In this document: positions 1 to 5,877 of the stretch, in pieces
How positions within the stretch are numbered: the stretch's first letter is position 1
Layout of the letters: every line of letters begins with the position of its first letter
NCBI GenBank assembly: GCA_003154255.1
Contig: PMCY01000067.1
Span: forward strand, 1 to 14,509
Reading direction: 5' to 3'
Length of the DNA stretch: 14,509 nt
From: Candidatus Aminicenantota bacterium
GTDB lineage: Bacteria; Acidobacteriota; Aminicenantia; Aminicenantales; UBA4085
Notes under the pieces: model-generated
Told to the model about the DNA's origin: nothing
Seen by the model: only the letters and a program-made list of their open reading frames with translations
Databases searched by the model: none
Made by a program: the position numbers and the translations under genes

Positions 1-333
1 TTCATGTACATCGACGATTGCGTCAAGGGCATCGACCGCATCAGCCATTGGGACGAGCTGATCGCCACGCCCATCAACCTGGGCACGAGCGAGCTGGTCT
101 CCGTCGACGAACTGGTCTCCATCATCGAGAAGATCGCCGGGGTCAAGCTCCGGCGCCGCTATCAGCCCGACGCGCCGCGCGGCGTCGCCGGCCGCAATTC
201 GGACAACACCATGATCAAGATGATCCTGGGCTGGGAGCCGGACACGCCGCTCCGCCTCGGCCTGAAGAAAACCTACCAGTGGATCAAGAACCAATACGAG
301 CGGCGCAAACAGGGCAAGTCGACGGTCGATTGA
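1..333 (+). CDS. GDP-mannose 3,5-epimerase-like NAD-dependent epimerase, 3' end (5' partial)
   Basis: This is the C-terminal 110 codons of a short-chain dehydrogenase/reductase-type sugar-nucleotide epimerase; the reading frame is open through base 1. The visible part opens with FMYIDDCVKGI, the 'YIDD' turn typical of extended SDR epimerases. It continues with PINLGTSELVSVDEL and then GVAGRNSDNTMIKMILGW, followed by a C-terminal TYQWIKNQYE helix. The G-x-x-GRNSDN block, the LGW and the T-Y-x-WI-K ending match the GDP-mannose 3,5-epimerase family from memory, better than generic UDP-glucose 4-epimerases. Such an enzyme converts GDP-D-mannose to GDP-L-galactose or GDP-L-gulose in the cytoplasm, for surface glycans. 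The Rossmann nucleotide-binding half and the catalytic Tyr-x-x-x-Lys lie outside the window, so activity cannot be judged. The next gene also looks like a nucleotide-transfer enzyme, which would fit a glycan-precursor neighbourhood. Confidence 0.8.
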   Translation, partial: FMYIDDCVKGIDRISHWDELIATPINLGTSELVSVDELVSIIEKIAGVKLRRRYQPDAPRGVAGRNSDNTMIKMILGWEPDTPLRLGLKKTYQWIKNQYERRKQGKSTVD

Positions 334-359
334 TCGAGGCTCGCCCGTCGTTGTAGAAT
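330..359 (+). promoter_or_regulatory. Candidate sigma70-type promoter before the nucleotidyltransferase-like gene
   Basis: TTGATC at 330-335 (4 of 6 to TTGACA) and TAGAAT at 354-359 (5 of 6 to TATAAT) are separated by 18 bases. The -10 lies 27 bases before the ATG at 387. The -35 overlaps the stop codon of the upstream epimerase. This is a match by eye only, and a high-GC acidobacterial sigma factor may prefer a different consensus. Confidence 0.35.
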
Positions 360-386
360 TCCCCCCTCGGGGAATGCTTCGGACCC

Positions 387-1205
387 ATGAAAAACGTCGT
401 CGTCACCGCTTCATTCGATAACCTCCGTTCGCGCCATGTCCGCCTGCTGGAAGAGGCCGCTAAGCTGGGGGACGTCCAGGCCCTGATCTGGCCGGATGAG
501 CGGATCGAGGCGCTCACCGGGAAGCCGCCTAAATTCACGGCCGCCGAACGCCTCTATCTCGTTCAGGCGATCCGGTTCGTCCATTCCGCCCGTGTCGCCT
601 CCTGGCCTGCCGATCCCCACGCCATTCCTGAATCGGGCGATCTAAACCCGCAGGTCTGGGTGGTGCCCGAAGAAAAAGCAACCGTGGGAAAAAAGAGCTT
701 TTGCGCCCGGACGGGAATCGACCTTCAGGTCATCCCGGCCGATTCTCTGCGCGTCTTTCCGCCTGCGCCTCCCCTTCGCGTCCGCGCCGCCAAGCACGAC
801 AAGGTCATCGTCACGGGCTGTTACGACTGGCTGCACTCCGGGCACATCCGATTTTTCGAGGAAGCGGCGGGGCGGGGCGACCTCTACGTCGACGTCGGGA
901 GCGACGAGAACATCCGGCTGCTCAAGGGAAAAAACCACCCCTTATTCCCCCAAGCCGAGCGGCTCTATATGGTCCGTTCCATCCGCCATGTCACCCAGGC
1001 CTTCATCGGCAGCGGCTACGGATGGATGGACGCGGCCCCGGAAATGAACCGGATCAAGCCCACGATCTACCTGGTCAACGAGGACGGCGACCGGCCCGAG
1101 AAACGCGCCTATTGCGAGGAAAAAAACATCCAGTACGTCGTCCTGAGCCGCCTCCCGAAGGACGGCCTGCCGCGCCGGGAAAGCACCGGTCTGCGCGGAT
1201 TCTGA
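387..1205 (+). CDS. Tandem cytidylyltransferase-like protein with a degenerate first domain
   Basis: The 272-aa protein has two copies of the nucleotidyltransferase (HxGH) fold and no visible signal peptide, so it is probably cytoplasmic. The second copy (from about residue 138) is intact: G-C-Y-D-W-L then H150-S-G-H153, IRFFEEA, VDVGSDENI and QAERLYMVRSIRHV. It ends with RRESTGLRGF, in the place of the usual ISSTxLR motif. This pattern is shared with cytidylyltransferases of the glycerol-3-phosphate, phosphoethanolamine and ADP-heptose (HldE/RfaE2) group. The first copy aligns with it (SFDNLRSRHVRLLEEAAKLGD, AAERLYLVQAIRFV), but the HxGH has become R14-S-R-H17 and the preceding glycine is S9, so it is probably not catalytic. 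The substrate cannot be read from the sequence. The neighbouring sugar-nucleotide epimerase suggests surface-glycan or lipid-headgroup precursors. ATG 387 is the first start that includes the whole first domain; its ribosome site is weak. Confidence 0.75.
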   Translation: MKNVVVTASFDNLRSRHVRLLEEAAKLGDVQALIWPDERIEALTGKPPKFTAAERLYLVQAIRFVHSARVASWPADPHAIPESGDLNPQVWVVPEEKATVGKKSFCARTGIDLQVIPADSLRVFPPAPPLRVRAAKHDKVIVTGCYDWLHSGHIRFFEEAAGRGDLYVDVGSDENIRLLKGKNHPLFPQAERLYMVRSIRHVTQAFIGSGYGWMDAAPEMNRIKPTIYLVNEDGDRPEKRAYCEEKNIQYVVLSRLPKDGLPRRESTGLRGF

Positions 1206-1213
1206 GCCGCCCG

Positions 1214-2329
1214 ATGCCTGAACGAATTCCCGCCCCGCCCGCGGCCGATCTCCGTTTTTTAGGCTGGGACGCCCTTTGGGAGGAAGCGGCCGAACCCTAT
1301 CGCATCCAAGGCCTTGGCTTCGGGCGGATTGTCGTGGAGCGCCGCGAGAGCTATGTTCTGACCGCGGCCGGCGGCGATCGGGACGCGGAAGTCTCGGGCC
1401 GTTTTCTCTTCGAGGCCGAAGCTCCCGCAGACTTCCCCAAGGTCGGCGACTGGGTGGCCCTCACTGATTATCCCCGGGAAGCCAAGGCCGTCATCCACGC
1501 GGTCCTGCCGCGCCGGACCCGGCTGTCGCGCCATGCGGCCGGGAAAAGAACCGAGGAGCAGATCCTGGCCGCCAACATCGACACGATCTTCCTCGTTCAG
1601 GGCCTGGACTTCGACTTCAATGTCCGGCGGTTGGAGCGCCAGATGGTCATGGCGCGTGAGAGCGGAGCCGAGCCGGTCGTCCTCTTGAACAAGGCCGACC
1701 TCTGCTCCGATGCCGAGGCGCGCCTGGCCGAGGCCCGCGAGGCGATTCCGGGGAGCGAGGTGCTGGCCGTAACCGCGCTGGCCTCCTCCGGCCTCGACGC
1801 CCTGCGGGCCTTCCTCCGTCCGGCCCGGACCCATCTTCTCATCGGATCTTCCGGAGTCGGCAAATCGACCCTGATCAACGCCCTGGTCGGATGCGATCTC
1901 CTGGCCACGGCACCCGTCCGGGCGGACGATTCCAAGGGCCGGCACACCACGACGCGGCGCGAGCTCGTCGTCCTGCCCGGAGGCGCCCTGCTCATCGACA
2001 CGCCCGGTGTCCGCGAATTCGGACTTTGGGAGGCGGACGAGGCGGTAGGCGACGTGTTCGCCGATATCGACGCCTTGGCCCTGGAATGCCGCTTCACCGA
2101 TTGCGCCCATGTGCGGGAGGACGGCTGCTCCGTGCTCGCGGCCGTCGCTTCCGGAGCGCTGCCGGCCGGACGCCTGGAAAGCTATCGGAAGCTGCGCAAG
2201 GAGCTCGCCTTCCGGGAATCCAAGCTTAAAGAGAAGCCCGGCTCGGACAAAAAGGAATGGACCAAGGCCATCCACAAGTCCATGAAGACCTTCCGCAAGC
2301 TCGACCCCAAGACCCGCTTCCGCGATTGA
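1214..2329 (+). CDS. rsgA: Ribosome small subunit-dependent GTPase A
   Basis: RsgA (YjeQ/YloQ) is a circularly permuted GTPase that binds the 30S subunit late in assembly and checks the decoding centre. The 371-aa product has the expected order: an N-terminal OB-fold region (to about residue 115), G4 as N159-K-A-D162, the P-loop GSSGVGKST at 211-219, a G2 region with HTTTRREL, and G3 as D262-T-P-G265. A C-terminal zinc knuckle follows: C292-x4-C297-x-H299-x5-C305. Spacing in the zinc site is exactly that of the family. The G4-before-G1 order is the hallmark permutation. The ATG at 1214 lies 8 bases after the previous stop, with no strong Shine-Dalgarno, so translation may depend on read-over from the upstream gene. 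The frame is open far upstream, but the extra residues have no RsgA character. The lysine-rich C-terminal tail is normal for ribosome binding. Confidence 0.95.
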   Translation: MPERIPAPPAADLRFLGWDALWEEAAEPYRIQGLGFGRIVVERRESYVLTAAGGDRDAEVSGRFLFEAEAPADFPKVGDWVALTDYPREAKAVIHAVLPRRTRLSRHAAGKRTEEQILAANIDTIFLVQGLDFDFNVRRLERQMVMARESGAEPVVLLNKADLCSDAEARLAEAREAIPGSEVLAVTALASSGLDALRAFLRPARTHLLIGSSGVGKSTLINALVGCDLLATAPVRADDSKGRHTTTRRELVVLPGGALLIDTPGVREFGLWEADEAVGDVFADIDALALECRFTDCAHVREDGCSVLAAVASGALPAGRLESYRKLRKELAFRESKLKEKPGSDKKEWTKAIHKSMKTFRKLDPKTRFRD

Positions 2330-2366
2330 CGGCGGCTCTACGGCGCGCCCTCCGGCGCAGCTCCCC

Positions 2367-2395
2367 TTCCCCCTCCTCGTGCGTTCTGTTATGAT
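2367..2395 (+). promoter_or_regulatory. Weak candidate promoter before the decarboxylase gene
   Basis: TATGAT at 2390-2395 is a good -10 match (5 of 6) placed 35 bases before the ATG at 2431. The -35 position (TTCCCC, 2367-2372, 17-base spacer) is poor. The 101-base gap after rsgA makes an independent start plausible, but the evidence is only the -10 hexamer. Confidence 0.25.
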
Positions 2396-2430
2396 TTGCG
2401 GCTTCCGACCGCCCTCCAAGGACCGCCGCC

Positions 2431-3864
2431 ATGACCCGCTATGACGAGCTTTTGAAAAACGCTTTCGATCCGGAATCGTTCCGCCGGGTCGGCTATAAAG
2501 TCGTCGACGCCCTGGCCGATTTCCTGGCCGCGTCGACGCCCGAGTCGCGGCCGCGGGTGCTGCTTTACGAAGACCCGGAATCGATGGCCCGGTCTTGGGA
2601 AGGACGCTTCGGCGCCGGCCCGACTACGGATTTTCCGGACCTCTTGCCGGAGATCCTGGCCCGGTCCAACGATCTCCTCCATCCCCGTTTCGTCGGCCAT
2701 CAATGCACGACGGCCCTGCCCCTGGCCGCACTGGGCGGATTGGCCGGCCAGTTCCTGAACAACGGTTCGGCCGTCTATGAAATGGGACCGGTCAACGTGG
2801 CCATGGAGCGGAACCTCATCCGCTGGATGGCCGGCCTGGCCGGATGGAACGACGGCGCGGACGGCGTCTTCACCAGCGGCGGATCGATCGGCAATTTGAC
2901 GGCGCTTCTGGCGGCCCGGCAGGCGGGCGCCAAGGGCAACGTCTGGAAGAAAGGCGTGGGAAGCGAGCCGCCCTTGGCCGTTCTCGTCTCCGAACAATGC
3001 CATTACAGCGTGCGGCGGGCCGCCGCGGTCATCGGGCTGGGCGAGGAGGCGGCCGTGTCCGTGCCCGTTGACGAGCGCTTCCATATGTCGCCGGAAGGAT
3101 TCGAGCGGGCCTACGAAGAAGCCGTGGGGTGCGGACGCCGGCCCTTGGCCCTCGTGGCCAACGCCTGTTCGACGGCTACCGGAAGCTACGACGACCTGGA
3201 AGCCGCGGCCGATTTCGCCCGGGATCGCGGATTGTGGCTGCACGTGGACGGCGCCCACGGCGCGGGCGCCCTGCTCTCGCCCAAATACAAACACCTGCTC
3301 CGCGGCTTGGAGCGGTCCGATTCGTTCATTTGGGACGCCCACAAGAACATGCTCATGCCGGCCCTGATCACCGGGGTCGTCTTTCGTGAAGGTCGCCTCT
3401 CCTACGAGGCCTTCTCCCAGAAGGCCTCCTACCTGTTCGAAAAAGAGTCCCGCGAGGAATGGTACAACTTCGCCCACCGCACCCTGGAATGCACGAAGAC
3501 GATGATGGGCCTGCGGCTGTTCATCTCCCTGGCCGCCTACGGCACGGACTTTTTCGGCGGCTACGTCACGGCCATGTACGATCTGGCCAGGGATTTCGCC
3601 CGACTGATGCGGGAGGCCGGCGATTTCGAAACGGCCGTGGAGCCCGAGAGCAACATCGTCTGTTTCCGCTACCTCAAGAGAGGCGAAACCGACCTCGACG
3701 GACTGCAAAAGCGGATCCGCCGGGCCATGCTGGAAAAAGGATCCTTTTATATCGTCCAGACCGAGCTTCGCGGGCGCCGCTGGCTGCGCTGCACCCTGAT
3801 CAACCCGCGGACGACCATCGCCGATCTGGAGGCCCTTCTCGCCGAGATCCGCTCCCTGGCCTAG
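2431..3864 (+). CDS. PLP-dependent group II amino-acid decarboxylase
   Basis: The 477-aa protein is a fold-type I pyridoxal-phosphate enzyme of the glutamate/aromatic-L-amino-acid/diaminobutyrate decarboxylase group. Visible PLP residues are H191 in SEQCHYSVRRA (ring stacking), D273 in HVDGAHG (pyridine nitrogen), and K305 in WDAHKNMLMP (Schiff base). The region HPRFVGHQCTTALPLAALGG near residues 84-103 and TSGGSIGNLTALLAAR near 149-164 match the substrate and phosphate loops of this group. The C-terminal small domain ends normally at a length typical of the family. The DAHKNML form, rather than NPHKWL, resembles diaminobutyrate- or cysteine-sulfinate-type members more than aromatic ones, but I cannot assign the substrate. 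It is likely cytoplasmic. AAGGA at 2418-2422 lies 8 bases before the ATG, which supports this start. The gene stands alone, with a repeat element just after its stop. Confidence 0.88.
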   Translation: MTRYDELLKNAFDPESFRRVGYKVVDALADFLAASTPESRPRVLLYEDPESMARSWEGRFGAGPTTDFPDLLPEILARSNDLLHPRFVGHQCTTALPLAALGGLAGQFLNNGSAVYEMGPVNVAMERNLIRWMAGLAGWNDGADGVFTSGGSIGNLTALLAARQAGAKGNVWKKGVGSEPPLAVLVSEQCHYSVRRAAAVIGLGEEAAVSVPVDERFHMSPEGFERAYEEAVGCGRRPLALVANACSTATGSYDDLEAAADFARDRGLWLHVDGAHGAGALLSPKYKHLLRGLERSDSFIWDAHKNMLMPALITGVVFREGRLSYEAFSQKASYLFEKESREEWYNFAHRTLECTKTMMGLRLFISLAAYGTDFFGGYVTAMYDLARDFARLMREAGDFETAVEPESNIVCFRYLKRGETDLDGLQKRIRRAMLEKGSFYIVQTELRGRRWLRCTLINPRTTIADLEALLAEIRSLA

Positions 3865-3873
3865 GATAAGCTC

Positions 3874-4018
3874 GGGGTCGCGTCTTCAGTCTGCTAATTT
3901 TTTGCCGTTTAAGGATATTCCGGCCTTTTATCGACACGGCTCCCGGCTTCAGCATCCGGACCTATTCATTAAAAAATCTGGGTTTTTAAAAAAATTAGCA
4001 GACTGAAGACGCGACCCC
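3874..4018. repeat. 145-bp MITE/REP-like element with perfect 30-bp inverted ends
   Basis: Bases 3874-3903 and 3989-4018 are exact reverse complements over 30 bp, and 85 bp lie between them. The outer end reads GGGGTCGCGTCT; the inner part of each arm is an A/T run. The pairing stops sharply at both outer edges. No ORF lies inside. I see no clear target-site duplication next to it. The element begins 9 bases after the decarboxylase stop and ends 8 bases before the minus-strand phosphoesterase stop. In RNA, either strand could fold into a long hairpin with a U-run, so it may also serve as a two-way terminator for the convergent genes. Its ends match the array at 5776-5842, which argues for a mobile or dispersed repeat rather than a simple terminator. 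Confidence 0.8.
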
Positions 4019-4026
4019 AAACGGGA

Positions 4027-5709
4027 TCAGCGGAGGGGGATGCGCTGGGCCAAGCCCCAGCGGCCGGGCCGCCGCTCGGCGACGCTCAAGGCGTCCGGCG
4101 TCAGGCGCACGACCAGAAACTCCCCGCCGGCGCCTTCCTTGTTGGCCGAGCCGACGCACCAGGTGGGAATGCCGTTCCAATCGATCCTTTGGACGACATG
4201 GGAATGGCCCCAGAAAACAGCCGCGATGTTATAACCCCGGACGGCCGCCGCGTAAGCCTCGCGCTCCCGGTCCGACCACCAACCCCGGCTCCATTCGTCC
4301 CAACCGTAATGTTGGAAGAGAATGACCGGCCGGCCGCTGGAACCGACGCTCTCGGCCAGGTCCTTGACCAGAAACTCCAGGCTGTGCCCCGGCTTCCGCC
4401 AGTCGCCCTCGAACGGGCGGCCCCAGGGATTCAGGATGTCGTCGCCGGCCGAACCGGGGAATAAATTCAATTGGATGCAATGGACGCGGCCCCAGTCCCA
4501 GGAGTAATGGAGCCCGTCGGGCGAAATCGATCGCAGTCCCGGCCGGCCGGGATTGCGGCCCTTGATTCCCTCCCGGACGGGCCGGCCCGGGTCGCCGTCG
4601 TGGTTTCCGGCACCCTCATAGACGGGGAATGCCAGGCGGCCCTCGCCCGCCGCTCCATAATCGGCCGCGAACGCGGCCCAAAATTCGCCGGCATCGGGTG
4701 CGTTTCCATCGTCGACCAGATCGCCCAGGACGACGACTCCCCGCGGCGCGCCCACAATCTCCGGGCCGATCGATTTGGGAAACCGCCTTCCCGGCAAATC
4801 GTTCATGGCCTCGATCGTCCGGGCATTGGCCGCGGCGGCCGTCACCGTGGCCCCGTAATGGGGGTCCGAAGCGACGAAAAAAAGAACGTCGTCGGGATCG
4901 TCCGAGCGAAGAGAACGCAATTCGGCCCGCCGCGCCTCAGACAGCGGATGCAATGGCGGCTTGGTGATGTCGACCGGCGGTCCCGGCGGAGGCGGCCCCG
5001 AGTTCCCGGCCAGATACCAAATCTCGTCCGGGGAGAAAGCGTCGTCGAAGAAATCAAAGGACGCTATGGCCCCGGCAAATGGCAGAAAGGCCGTCCGGCG
5101 GGCGGGATTCCACCCGGTGCCCACGCGGAAATGGTCGCCCGGATTGACCGAGAGGGCGGCGGTTTTTTCAGCGTTCAGCGCCCCATTCAAATAAAGCCGG
5201 AGACGCGCGCCGTCATAGGAGACGGCGATATGCTGCCAGCGCGCCTCCAAAGGCAGCCCGCCCTGGAAACCCAGCTTAAGCAGGGGCCCGTTGTAGAACC
5301 CCGCCTGGCGGCCCGTACCGATGCCCAGCTCGGCCGCACGGTCAGCCCCGCCGGCCCAGGAGGCGATGGTCTTCTTGACCGCCAATTGCGGATCGAAAAC
5401 CCAGGCCGCGGTCGTGAAGGCGTGCGTTCCACCCAGCGCCGCGGAAACGGGAAACGTCGACACCAGGTGATCGCCTTTCCCTTTGAAGACGACCGCCGCC
5501 CGTCCGGAAAAAGAGGCGCCGAGAGGAGCAGTCGCCCCGCCCAAAACAAAGCGTCCCCCCAGGGTCCCCTCGTTGGGCCAGGCCTTTACCTTCCCGGCCG
5601 GAAGGCGCTCGGCGCGGAGGGCGATCAGCCGTTCCGCGGCCTGGCCGAGGCCGGCCGCGAACAAGAGCGCGCCCCATAATACGATGGCCGGCCGGATCCG
5701 GAGCTTCAT
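4027..5709 (-). CDS. Exported LamG-like domain plus calcineurin-like metallophosphoesterase
   Basis: This 560-aa protein starts with a Sec-type signal (basic KLRIR, then a hydrophobic stretch to about residue 24, cleavage near GQAAE). Residues of about 45-235 look like a concanavalin/LamG jelly roll, including WQHIAVSYDGARLRLYLNG, as in carbohydrate-binding modules. A proline-rich linker (PPPPGPP) follows. The C-terminal half is a calcineurin-like phosphoesterase with the full metal set: D282-P-H284, G329-D-L-V-D333, G368-N-H-D371, H467 and G501-H-S-H504. It should hydrolyse phosphomonoesters or diesters outside the cytoplasm; the substrate is unknown, and the lectin-like domain may hold it near a glycan. 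The ATG at 5709 has AAGGAGGA at 5719-5726, 9 bases upstream; a TTG one codon earlier is possible. It is transcribed away from the VWFA cluster, with which it shares a 168-base intergenic region. Confidence 0.85.
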   Translation of the reverse strand: MKLRIRPAIVLWGALLFAAGLGQAAERLIALRAERLPAGKVKAWPNEGTLGGRFVLGGATAPLGASFSGRAAVVFKGKGDHLVSTFPVSAALGGTHAFTTAAWVFDPQLAVKKTIASWAGGADRAAELGIGTGRQAGFYNGPLLKLGFQGGLPLEARWQHIAVSYDGARLRLYLNGALNAEKTAALSVNPGDHFRVGTGWNPARRTAFLPFAGAIASFDFFDDAFSPDEIWYLAGNSGPPPPGPPVDITKPPLHPLSEARRAELRSLRSDDPDDVLFFVASDPHYGATVTAAAANARTIEAMNDLPGRRFPKSIGPEIVGAPRGVVVLGDLVDDGNAPDAGEFWAAFAADYGAAGEGRLAFPVYEGAGNHDGDPGRPVREGIKGRNPGRPGLRSISPDGLHYSWDWGRVHCIQLNLFPGSAGDDILNPWGRPFEGDWRKPGHSLEFLVKDLAESVGSSGRPVILFQHYGWDEWSRGWWSDREREAYAAAVRGYNIAAVFWGHSHVVQRIDWNGIPTWCVGSANKEGAGGEFLVVRLTPDALSVAERRPGRWGLAQRIPLR

Positions 5710-5735
5710 CAACGCAGGTCCTCCTTCCCATTTAT

Positions 5736-5764
5736 TTTATCGATTTCGAGCCAAAAGATCACAA
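5736..5764 (-). promoter_or_regulatory. Candidate promoter for the metallophosphoesterase gene
   Basis: On the minus strand, TTGTGA (5764-5759) and GATAAA (5741-5736) are 17 bases apart; an overlapping TAAAAT (5739-5734) gives a 19-base spacer. This is the AT-richest part of the gap, about 25-30 bases before the start codon. An inverted pair CTCAT/ATGAG at 5769-5779 lies just upstream and could be an operator, or may be chance. Confidence 0.3.
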
Positions 5765-5775
5765 TGTTCTCATTA

Positions 5776-5842
5776 TGAGCGAATTGTAGATGCGACCCCG
5801 TCAGCAATACGGCCCCGTTAGCGAATTGTAGACGCGACCCCG
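5776..5842 (+). repeat. Three-unit head-to-tail repeat array sharing ends with the 145-bp element
   Basis: Three units follow each other with no gap. Unit 1 is 5776-5800 (25 bp), unit 2 is 5801-5817 (17 bp, internally shortened) and unit 3 is 5818-5842 (25 bp). Units 1 and 3 differ at only two bases. Each unit starts T-N-AGC and ends in CCCCG; units 1 and 3 have GAATTGT then AGAYGCGACCCC. The inner-to-outer arm of the element at 3995-4018 has the same TTAGC and AGACGCGACCCC with another 7-base core (AGACTGA). The array sits in front of the first VWFA gene, ending 35 bases before its ATG. Confidence 0.75.
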
Positions 5843-5877
5843 AAGGGCGTATGATGATGATTCAAGGAACTCCCATC

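Noticed and set aside
701-1213. N-terminal extension of RsgA by 171 codons
   Set aside because: The extra sequence overlaps the nucleotidyltransferase gene in another frame, is Arg/Pro-rich, and is absent in the RsgA family.
4471-5679. Plus-strand open frame of about 400 codons opposite the phosphoesterase
   Set aside because: The minus-strand gene has all metal-binding motifs, a signal peptide and a ribosome site; the plus-strand product is Arg/Gly/Pro-rich with no recognisable domain.
5776-5842. CRISPR-like array
   Set aside because: Units are adjacent without spacers, there are only three, one is shortened, and no cas gene is near.
5851-5877. Start of the first VWFA gene at ATG 5851, 5854 or 5857
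   Set aside because: These starts abut the repeat array and put extra residues before the RR signal, whereas ATG 5878 has AAGGA nine bases upstream.
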